Source: Alphaproteobacteria bacterium (GTDB lineage: Bacteria; Pseudomonadota; Alphaproteobacteria; Sphingomonadales; Emcibacteraceae). From it: a stretch of DNA of 6,869 nucleotides. This document shows positions 1-5,270 of this stretch, one piece after another (the first letter of the stretch is position 1; each line of letters begins with the position of its first letter). The notes below the pieces were generated by a model. The model saw only the letters and a list, made by a program, of their open reading frames with translations, did no database searches and was not told the DNA's origin. The stretch lies in NCBI GenBank assembly GCA_002402225.1, contig NVVM01000006.1, positions 43,713-50,581 of the forward strand. Reading direction: 5' to 3'. Both the position numbers and the translations under genes were made by a program.

Positions 1-717
1 GTGATCATTGACAGTACCGATAATTTCCGGGGCATGATTGGCAATCTTGCCTTCACGCTCAGCCTGTATTCCGGTCAGATGTGTACGACGCCGCAAAATA
101 TTTTTATCCCGCAAGGCGGCATAGAAACCGAAGATGGCCCTAAAACTTTTGATGACGTGGTTCAGGCTCTGGCCATGGGCGTTGAAAAACTGAATAGTGA
201 TGACGCGCGGGCCTGCGCCATTCTTGGTGCTGTGCAAAGCGAAGCGACCTTGAAGAGGATTGCGGAATATGGCAAAGGCGATAATGTGATTCTGGCCTCA
301 AGGTCTGTGCCTATGGACGGATTTGACAAGGCGACCATTCAAACGCCGCTGATCTTGAAAGCAACCGATGAAAGCTCCTATAGTGAAGAGTTATTTGGAC
401 CAATATCCTATGTTGTGCCGACGAAGAATACAGAGGACAGCCTGAATATTTTCGAAAATAGCGTCAAGAATAACGGCGCCATCAGCTTTGGCATATATTC
501 AACGTCGGACGCGATACTGGATCAGGCGGAAGCCGCTGCCTGCCGGTCTGGCGTGGCCGTCTCCTTTAATCTTACGGGCGGCGTTTATGTGAATCAGACG
601 GCGGCGTTCAGTGATTTTCATGCCACGGGCTCAAATCCGGCGGCCAATGCGGCCCTGTCTGATACGGCTTATGTTTCAAATCGTTATCGTGTGGTTCAAA
701 GCCGCAAGCATATATAA
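1..717 (+). CDS. paaN: Phenylacetate-degradation aldehyde dehydrogenase PaaN, C-terminal part
   Basis: This is the C-terminal 238 residues of an aldehyde dehydrogenase superfamily enzyme. The catalytic cysteine motif SGQMCTTPQN places the nucleophile at Cys28 of the visible part, and the conserved EELFGP motif follows at 129-134. The C-terminal stretch FSDFHATGSNPAANAALSD and the ending RYRVVQSRKH resemble the PaaN family of phenylacetic acid degradation proteins, which have an ALDH domain without the MaoC hydratase fusion found in PaaZ. The expected role is cytosolic NAD(P)-dependent oxidation of the semialdehyde formed after ring opening of the phenylacetyl-CoA epoxide/oxepin. Full-length members have roughly 550 residues, so about 300 N-terminal residues, including most of the cofactor-binding domain, lie before the window. 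The GTG at base 1 is therefore probably an internal valine and not a start. No other paa gene is visible. The ALDH assignment is very safe; the PaaN subfamily rests on recalled family motifs. Confidence 0.85.
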   Translation: MIIDSTDNFRGMIGNLAFTLSLYSGQMCTTPQNIFIPQGGIETEDGPKTFDDVVQALAMGVEKLNSDDARACAILGAVQSEATLKRIAEYGKGDNVILASRSVPMDGFDKATIQTPLILKATDESSYSEELFGPISYVVPTKNTEDSLNIFENSVKNNGAISFGIYSTSDAILDQAEAAACRSGVAVSFNLTGGVYVNQTAAFSDFHATGSNPAANAALSDTAYVSNRYRVVQSRKHI

Positions 718-738
718 ACCCGCCTCATTCTCAAATTC

Positions 739-778
739 ATCCTCTGCGGCCTAATACCGCAGGGGATTGTGTTTTTTT
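739..778 (+). terminator. Rho-independent terminator after the PaaN gene
   Basis: An 11-bp stem pairs ATCCTCTGCGG (739-749) with CCGCAGGGGAT (757-767), with one T-G wobble and a 7-nt loop CCTAATA. The stem is GC-rich and is followed by TGTG and seven T residues (772-778). It starts 21 bases after the PaaN stop codon, so it should end that transcript and insulate the downstream gene group. Confidence 0.87.
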
Positions 779-806
779 GATATTGCCTATACCCTATCGC
801 TAGATT
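777..806 (+). promoter_or_regulatory. Candidate sigma-70 type promoter for the envelope gene group
   Basis: TTGATA (777-782) matches five of six bases of the -35 consensus, and TAGATT (801-806) matches four of six bases of the -10 consensus at 18-bp spacing. A promoter is expected here because a strong terminator lies directly upstream and a new gene starts at about 831. The -35 box overlaps the terminator T-run. The boxes are only moderate matches, so this is a placement guess. Confidence 0.3.
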
Positions 807-830
807 TCGTAATTTGGTGATTGGTTGAGT

Positions 831-1163
831 ATGTATAGAACATTCATTAAACGTATCCTTTTCATAGTTATGCTTGCCGCCCTTTTATCCTGCGGTGATC
901 AGGGGGAAGCTCGAAAAGAAACAATAGAAGATCGTTTGATAAATAGTTTCCGCAACGAAAGCCCGCAATTGCAGGAACATGTTACGAAAATTGTCCAAGA
1001 AGCCAGAATGCAGCAATATCAGCAGGCCATGAATAAACTGGCGCTTCTGTCTGCGACGCGGCGGTTGACCAAAGACCAAAAGACAGCCGTGGAGCTTCTG
1101 AGCAAACAGTTACGCTATGATATGGAAGAGGAAATCTTTCAAAAGCAGAGCAAGCAGGAGTGA
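831..1163 (+). CDS. Small predicted lipoprotein of unknown function
   Basis: This 110-residue protein begins with a basic, then hydrophobic segment (MYRTFIKRILFIVMLAALLS) ending in a lipobox-like LLSC, so Cys21 is the likely lipidated residue. Gly22 and Asp23 follow; an Asp directly after the Cys would favour inner-membrane retention in enterobacteria, but here it is at +3, so the final membrane is unclear. The mature part is charged, Gln-rich and predicted helical (about residues 30-108), with no cysteine and no recognisable catalytic motif. I chose ATG 831, with GGTGA (816-820) upstream. An in-frame TTG at 825 would add two residues without improving the signal. It is the first gene after the terminator, and its stop lies 3 bp before the next start, which suggests coupled expression. 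I do not recognise a family. The gene is likely real; its function is unknown. Confidence 0.72.
   Translation: MYRTFIKRILFIVMLAALLSCGDQGEARKETIEDRLINSFRNESPQLQEHVTKIVQEARMQQYQQAMNKLALLSATRRLTKDQKTAVELLSKQLRYDMEEEIFQKQSKQE
1156..1160 (+). promoter_or_regulatory. Ribosome binding site that fixes a GTG start
   Basis: AGGAG lies inside the last codons of the lipoprotein gene, 6 nt before GTG 1167. It supports the GTG as the true start and suggests that translation of the two genes is coupled. Confidence 0.65.
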
Positions 1164-1166
1164 TGG

Positions 1167-1427
1167 GTGAATAAATCGACGATGCATATTATCTGGAAAC
1201 TGCTGATCGCCTCCCTTCTTGTGGGGCTTGCGCTTGATTTTTTTAACATCAGCCCTACAGATCTTATCCATGATATTCCGGCAACGATGGGTAAAATTTA
1301 TGAGGTGGCTTTGGGAGCCTTTGAATGGGGCGGGAAATATATTCTCCTTGGGGCGATCATCGTGGTGCCCGTATGGATTTTGATGAATCTGTCCAGCCTT
1401 AAAAGTAAATTCAAACGAAAAGAATAA
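1167..1427 (+). CDS. Two-helix inner-membrane protein, DUF6460-like
   Basis: This 86-residue protein has two hydrophobic segments, at about residues 7-26 and 57-75, joined by a short segment with NISPTDLIHDI, and a very basic C-terminal tail (KSKFKRKE) that should lie in the cytoplasm. The second helix contains YILLGAIIVVPVWIL, preceded by a Phe-Glu-Trp stretch. This arrangement (ISP-x-D-L-I, an aromatic-rich linker, then LLGAxIVVPxW) resembles DUF6460 proteins of Alphaproteobacteria as I remember them. The start is GTG 1167, with AGGAG at 1156-1160 and 6-nt spacing. The nearby ATG at 1163 is out of frame and reaches a stop after three codons. The gene begins 3 bp after the lipoprotein stop, so the two are probably co-translated. 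No enzymatic motif is visible, and the function is unknown. Confidence 0.75.
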   Translation: MNKSTMHIIWKLLIASLLVGLALDFFNISPTDLIHDIPATMGKIYEVALGAFEWGGKYILLGAIIVVPVWILMNLSSLKSKFKRKE

Positions 1428-1451
1428 CCAAAATTTTTAGAGTCAAAACTT

Positions 1452-1456
1452 GGAGG
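1452..1456 (+). promoter_or_regulatory. Ribosome binding site of the first YceI gene
   Basis: GGAGG lies 11 nt before ATG 1468 and only 2 nt before ATG 1459. The spacing, together with the signal peptide shape, favours 1468 as the start and makes the upstream TTG 1450 and ATG 1459 unlikely. Confidence 0.6.
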
Positions 1457-1467
1457 ATATGCAGAAA

Positions 1468-2070
1468 ATGATCAAATATATGGTGATGGCGGCTATATTA
1501 ATGCTTGGTCCGCATATGGCGCAGGCAGAAGATATGCCGGCTTCCAAATTAATTGGTCAGGAGATTTACCATTTTGATAAATCCCATACAAATATTATGT
1601 GGTTTGTCAGCCATATTGGATTCTCCAAATCCATGGGCCAATTTATGGACTATGACGGACAGATCATTCTGGATCATGCCAACCCGGCCTTAAGTTCCGT
1701 TAATATTACCTTTAAGACGGCAAGCGTTATGACGGGTCTGCCAAAATTTGACGATCATCTTAGAACGGCCGACTTCTTCGATGTAGAAAAATATCCAACG
1801 GCAAGCTTTATCAGCAGAAAAGTCACTCTTCTTGAGGGGAATGGAGCAGCTGTTGAGGGTGATTTCACCTTGCTTGGGGTCACAAAGCCCTTGACGTTAA
1901 AAGTTCGTCTGAATAAACGCGCTATGGATATACCCAAAAATATAATGCGCACCGGTTTTTCGGCGAAAACAACATTTAAGCGGTCTTTGTGGGGCATGGA
2001 AAAATACCTCCCCTTCATAGGTGATGAGGTGACCATCAGGATCGAGGCGGAGGCATTGAAAACGCAATAG
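1468..2070 (+). CDS. Periplasmic YceI family lipid-binding protein (first copy)
   Basis: This 200-residue protein has a Sec signal peptide (Lys3, hydrophobic 4-19, cleavage after AQA at residue 20) followed by a YceI domain from about 32 to 197. Typical signatures are YHFDKSHTNIMWFVSH (34-49), the G-x-F motif near 57-59, DDHLRTADFFDVEKYP (95-110), GDFTLLGVTKPLTL (131-144), and the terminal GFSAKTTFKRSLWGM with IGDEVTI. YceI proteins form a lipocalin-like beta barrel that holds a polyisoprenoid or isoprenoid quinone. Length and all core motifs are intact. It retains the histidines at 40 and 49 that are usual in the main YceI subfamily. ATG 1468 was chosen over TTG 1450 and ATG 1459 from the Shine-Dalgarno spacing and signal peptide form. 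It lies 40 bp after the DUF6460-like gene and 25 bp before the cytochrome gene, so it is probably cotranscribed with both. The physiological ligand cannot be read from sequence. Confidence 0.92.
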   Translation: MIKYMVMAAILMLGPHMAQAEDMPASKLIGQEIYHFDKSHTNIMWFVSHIGFSKSMGQFMDYDGQIILDHANPALSSVNITFKTASVMTGLPKFDDHLRTADFFDVEKYPTASFISRKVTLLEGNGAAVEGDFTLLGVTKPLTLKVRLNKRAMDIPKNIMRTGFSAKTTFKRSLWGMEKYLPFIGDEVTIRIEAEALKTQ

Positions 2071-2095
2071 AAGACTTAAAGTTCAGGGAATAAAA

Positions 2096-2665
2096 ATGAC
2101 CATAAAAAATACAGATAATTCATACGGCACGATTGCCAAGGCCTTTCACTGGATCATGTTTCTGATCATTCTGGGGATGGTCACTCTTGGTTATTACATG
2201 TATGAATTGCCGGCGGATACACCGGAACAGATGGGCTATAAATTCGGTTTATATGATTACCATAAATCATTTGGTATATTGATTCTGGTTCTGGTGGTTT
2301 TTCGGCTGGGGTGGCGCATGATTAATCCGGTGCCAAAAATGCCGAGCGGTTTGCGCAAAATCGAAATATTTAGCGCTAATGCCATGCATATTCTTCTATA
2401 TATCATGATGTTCATTCAGCCCGTGTCTGGCTGGTTGATGAGTTCATATGGCGGACATCCGGTGAAGTTTTTCGGGGTTGCGCTGCCCGCATTGGCGGAC
2501 AAGGACAAGGCCTTAAGCGATATTTTTCATGAGATTCATGAAATTACGGCGATTTTGTTGATCGCCTCATTTGTTATTCATGTGGCTGCGTCCCTAGTTC
2601 ACCATTTTATCCGTAAAGATGATGTGATGCAAAGAATGTTACCGCATAGGGAAAAAGCCGATTGA
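2096..2665 (+). CDS. Cytochrome b561 (CybB/YceJ-type di-haem membrane protein)
   Basis: This 189-residue integral membrane protein has four hydrophobic helices, at about 15-34, 56-76, 94-116 and 149-170, the normal topology for prokaryotic cytochrome b561. Likely axial haem ligands are His18 (AKAFHWIMF), His56 (DYHKSFG), His145 or His148 (FHEIHE) and His162 (VIHVAASLVHHF), in the expected positions of helices 1, 2 and 4. The family takes electrons from, or passes them to, membrane quinones through two b haems; E. coli CybB is a superoxide:ubiquinone oxidoreductase. The Shine-Dalgarno AGGGA (2085-2089) is 6 nt before ATG 2096. The gene sits between two YceI genes, echoing the yceJ-yceI pair of E. 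coli and known YceI/b561 associations. Family certain; electron donor unknown. Confidence 0.93.
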   Translation: MTIKNTDNSYGTIAKAFHWIMFLIILGMVTLGYYMYELPADTPEQMGYKFGLYDYHKSFGILILVLVVFRLGWRMINPVPKMPSGLRKIEIFSANAMHILLYIMMFIQPVSGWLMSSYGGHPVKFFGVALPALADKDKALSDIFHEIHEITAILLIASFVIHVAASLVHHFIRKDDVMQRMLPHREKAD

Positions 2666-2670
2666 GGGCC

Positions 2671-2677
2671 GGGGAGG
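2671..2677 (+). promoter_or_regulatory. Ribosome binding site selecting a TTG start for the second YceI gene
   Basis: GGGGAGG ends 8 nt before TTG 2686. The GTG codons at 2677 and 2680 are too close to it. A weaker AGGGA at 2648-2652 could serve the alternative TTG 2662, which overlaps the cytochrome stop codon. Confidence 0.6.
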
Positions 2678-2685
2678 TGGTGCTT

Positions 2686-3249
2686 TTGAAAAAATGTCTC
2701 CTGATAGTCTGTTTTTTATTTCCCGTTGTAGCGAATGCAGGGCAAGAGGTCAAAAAATGGCAGCTAAACACAGATAAAAGTGCGATCAAATTTTCGGTCG
2801 CCATTGAAGGCAGCCCCGCCGGCGGAGAATTCACCAATTTTACCGCCGCCATAGTCTTTGATCCGAAAAAGATGGCGCAGAGCAAAGTCAGGATGAAAAT
2901 AGACCTGAATTATATTGAGGCAGATTATAGCGATGTTGCGGAGAATCTTAAAAAGAAAGACTGGTTTGATATTGAAAATTTCCCGGAGGCCCATTTTGTC
3001 AGCAGGAATTTCAAGCATTTGGGCGGCAAGGCGTATCAGGTGATGGGCGAATTCAGCTTAAGAGATATTACGCGGACAGAAGTGCTTTATTTTACTTTAG
3101 AAGAATATGACGAACTTCAGGCGGTGATTAAGGGCAAGATGGAGATTAACAGGCTGAATTACGGCGTGGGACAAGGAGCCTGGAGCAGTATTGCCAGCGT
3201 ATCCGGGCAGGTATTTTTGGATATTTTAATCACGGCAACTTCTGAATGA
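2686..3249 (+). CDS. Periplasmic YceI family protein (second, divergent copy)
   Basis: This 187-residue protein starts with a clear Sec signal peptide (Lys2-Lys3, hydrophobic 4-17, cleavage after ANA at residue 18), followed by a YceI-type barrel from about 23 to 185. Recognisable elements are WQLNTDKSAIKFSV (25-38), GGEFTNFTAAIVFDP (46-60), DWFDIENFPEAHFVSR (92-107), GEFSLRDITR (121-130) and NRLNYGVGQGAW (155-166), a motif common in YceI proteins linked to cytochrome b561. It differs strongly from the copy at 1468-2070: the early histidines of that copy are absent here (D-K-S-A-I-K-F-S-V-A-I), so it is a different subfamily and not a recent duplicate. I chose the rare TTG 2686 because a strong Shine-Dalgarno lies 8 nt upstream and the product starts directly with the signal peptide; TTG 2662 would add eight residues. 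The gene follows the cytochrome stop by 20 bp, so the two products probably act together. Confidence 0.9.
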   Translation: MKKCLLIVCFLFPVVANAGQEVKKWQLNTDKSAIKFSVAIEGSPAGGEFTNFTAAIVFDPKKMAQSKVRMKIDLNYIEADYSDVAENLKKKDWFDIENFPEAHFVSRNFKHLGGKAYQVMGEFSLRDITRTEVLYFTLEEYDELQAVIKGKMEINRLNYGVGQGAWSSIASVSGQVFLDILITATSE

Positions 3250-3337
3250 TTAAGGCAATTAAAGGATAAATTTGATTTCTTGGGGCTGTTGCGGTTACCA
3301 TAAGATAAAAAGGCTGATTGATGGATAAAGGGGATAT

Positions 3338-3709
3338 ATGATGAACGGGGATCGATTTATTGACGTTGCTTTATGGGTATTGAGTTTTATTCTGGCGATC
3401 GTATTTTTTTATAATGGGATCAATAAGATTATGGGAACCCCACATCAGGTGGCCCAATTCGGAGCCTTGGGCCTTCCCGCGCAAGCCTTGCCTGTGGTTG
3501 GCATATTGGAATGTGTGGCAGGCTTGATGTTGACAATGACCAGACTTGCCCTGATCGGGGGAGGAATCTTGAGCATAATGATGCTGATCAGCGCAGGGCT
3601 TAACCTATTCTATGATGATGTTACGTCATCGCTGCGGGCAACGGTTATCTTTCTTATGCTTTTGAGCATCTGTTATCTTCGTTATACGCGCCGGAATATT
3701 CGGCCCTAA
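3338..3709 (+). CDS. DoxX-like four-helix membrane protein
   Basis: This 123-residue hydrophobic protein has four predicted membrane helices, at about 8-28, 47-67, 70-90 and 98-116, and a basic C-terminus (RYTRRNIRP). The first helix runs into FYNGINKIMGTPHQVAQFGALGLP, and the second carries VGILECVAGLMLT; both patterns are typical of the DoxX/DoxD-like superfamily. Relatives have been tied to thiosulfate:quinone oxidoreduction (archaeal DoxD/DoxA) and, in mycobacteria, to membrane complexes handling thiol and oxidative stress, but most members are uncharacterised. AAGGGG (3328-3333) precedes ATG 3338 by 4 nt and ATG 3341 by 7 nt, so the second Met may be the true start. The gene is 88 bp after the second YceI gene and may be the last gene of that unit or have its own promoter. 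Family likely; specific role unknown. Confidence 0.82.
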   Translation: MMNGDRFIDVALWVLSFILAIVFFYNGINKIMGTPHQVAQFGALGLPAQALPVVGILECVAGLMLTMTRLALIGGGILSIMMLISAGLNLFYDDVTSSLRATVIFLMLLSICYLRYTRRNIRP

Positions 3710-3716
3710 AGCTCTG

Positions 3717-5270
3717 TCAGGCAAAATGTGTTTTGTCAATATTTGGCTCGATAGATTTCACAGAAACATCATAGCCCCAAAGCCGTTGAATATGCGGGAT
3801 GACCAGATTGACCTGTTTTTCATCTAATGTCACACCATTGGTTATGTTATGGGTAAGGATCATGGCACGGTTACCATGGAGGTCAACATTCGTGACCTGT
3901 ATATCCAGATCAAGACTGGCCACAGAATATTGCGCGGCAAGGGCGGATCTGATGGCCGTATAACCTTGTTTGTTATGGATGGCATCGACCAGATAAAAGG
4001 GCCTTGATTTATCATCATTCAGGTTAAACAGACGAAAATCCCGCATCAGATGGGGGCTGAGATATTGCAGGATAAAACTTTCATCCCGAAAATTCTCCCA
4101 AGCCTCTTTCAAGGTTTTAATGGCTTGATTATTGCCGGCAAAATCTGGAAACCATTCCCGGTCTTCATCTGTGGGGTTCTCGCAAATTCTTTCAATATCC
4201 TTCATCATGGCAAAGCCCAAGGCATAGGGGTTGATACCGGCGTAATATTGGTTGTCGAAATCGGGCTGCGCGATAACGCGGCTATGGAAATCAATAAATT
4301 CGAGCATGGCCCCTTCGGTGATCTGCCCGGTATCAAACAGCCGGTTCATGATGTGATAATGGACGAAACAGGCGCAGCCCTCATTCATCATTTTGGTTTG
4401 TCTCTGGGGATAAAAATATTGCGCCATTGACCGGACTATACGTAAAATCTCCCGCTGCCAGTTTTCCAGAACGGGGCTGTGTTTTTCAAGAAAATACAAC
4501 AGGTTTGATTCGGGCAGCCCGAGCTTTTGCACCAGTGCCTTTTCAATCAAATCAATTTCTTCGTCATCCCTGGAGGCCATCTCCGGCAGGGTGCGCCACA
4601 GCTCGCTATATTGAGATTGTTCATATTCGTTGCGCTCTAGCTCCCGCTGGCGCAGGGCGGCAACATCAAGTTTCTGGCGGCGGGTGAATTTATCGACCCC
4701 CTGATCCCGAAGCGCATGGGCGGAGTCCAGAATTTTTTCGACTTCTTTCTGGCCGTATCTCTCTTCGCATTTGGCGATGTAGTTTTTGGCAAATTGCAGG
4801 TAATCCAGAATGGCATTGGCATCCGTCCATTGTTTAAAGAGATGGTTATTTTTGAAAAAGTGATTATGGCCAAAGGCCGCATGGGCCATCACCAACGTCT
4901 GCATGGTCATGGAGTTTTCTTCCATAATATAACAGATACAAGGGTTTGAATTGATCACTATTTCATAGGCAAGTCCGCTGAAACCCTTTTGGTAATTGCT
5001 TTCATCGCGCAGGAAACTTTTACCAAAAGACCAGTGATTATACATTAACGGCATACCAACAGAGGAATAGGCATCCAGCATCTGTTCAGATGTGATGATC
5101 TCGATCTGTGTCGGATAAACGTTAAGGCCCATTTCGTCTATGGCGATTTTCTGGATGGCCTGAAAGCAATTATCGACCTTCTCATAATCCCATTCGGCTC
5201 CTTCAAAAATTGGCGGGGGGGATTTCTTGTCAGAAGAGGGGGGATTTTTTCTGGTTCTTGATGCGGTCAT
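3717..5270 (-). CDS. SpoVR/YcgB family protein
   Basis: This 517-residue cytoplasmic protein is a full-length SpoVR family member (E. coli YcgB, Bacillus SpoVR, which is needed for normal spore cortex). After a Pro/Ser/Lys-rich N-terminal tail (residues 8-20), the conserved body starts near WDYEKVDNCF. Family landmarks are YPTQIEIITSEQMLDAYSS (52-70), MYNHWSFGKSF (76-86), AHAAFGHNHFFKNN (129-142), MMNEGCACFVHYHIMNRL (294-311), INPYALGF (346-353) and REWFPDFAG (371-379). The histidines at 130, 135 and 137 with Glu297, His304 and His306 look like a metal or catalytic site, but no activity is established. The ATG abuts the TGA of the DUF444 gene (TGAATG), and GAGG within that gene's last codons is 8 nt upstream, so translation is probably coupled. 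It is the last gene of the prkA-DUF444-spoVR operon. Its 3' end faces the DoxX gene. The name reflects family, not a sporulating host. Confidence 0.95.
   Translation of the reverse strand: MTASRTRKNPPSSDKKSPPPIFEGAEWDYEKVDNCFQAIQKIAIDEMGLNVYPTQIEIITSEQMLDAYSSVGMPLMYNHWSFGKSFLRDESNYQKGFSGLAYEIVINSNPCICYIMEENSMTMQTLVMAHAAFGHNHFFKNNHLFKQWTDANAILDYLQFAKNYIAKCEERYGQKEVEKILDSAHALRDQGVDKFTRRQKLDVAALRQRELERNEYEQSQYSELWRTLPEMASRDDEEIDLIEKALVQKLGLPESNLLYFLEKHSPVLENWQREILRIVRSMAQYFYPQRQTKMMNEGCACFVHYHIMNRLFDTGQITEGAMLEFIDFHSRVIAQPDFDNQYYAGINPYALGFAMMKDIERICENPTDEDREWFPDFAGNNQAIKTLKEAWENFRDESFILQYLSPHLMRDFRLFNLNDDKSRPFYLVDAIHNKQGYTAIRSALAAQYSVASLDLDIQVTNVDLHGNRAMILTHNITNGVTLDEKQVNLVIPHIQRLWGYDVSVKSIEPNIDKTHFA

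Noticed and set aside
1..3. GTG at the first base as the start of a short aldehyde dehydrogenase
   Set aside because: The visible protein begins just before the catalytic cysteine and lacks most of the cofactor domain, so the gene is cut by the window edge and is not a short protein.
1755..2036. Minus-strand open frame opposite the first YceI gene
   Set aside because: It is a shadow of a strongly conserved YceI coding region and has no family resemblance.
3272..3306. Possible promoter before the DoxX gene (TTGATT with AT-rich sequence downstream)
   Set aside because: No -10 box of reasonable quality occurs at 16-18 bp spacing; TAAGAT is 23 bp away.
3720..3737. Hairpin GGCAAAA-TGTG-TTTTGTC as a shared bidirectional terminator
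   Set aside because: The stem is AT-rich with one wobble pair, has no T-run on either strand, and lies in the last codons of spoVR. It is too weak to call a terminator.
4050..4430. 126-codon plus-strand open frame opposite spoVR
   Set aside because: It is antisense to conserved SpoVR motifs, with no convincing ribosome binding site or recognisable domain.
3717..5270. SpoVR as evidence that the host forms spores
   Set aside because: SpoVR homologues are widespread in non-sporulating proteobacteria, where they accompany prkA and DUF444 genes as they do here.
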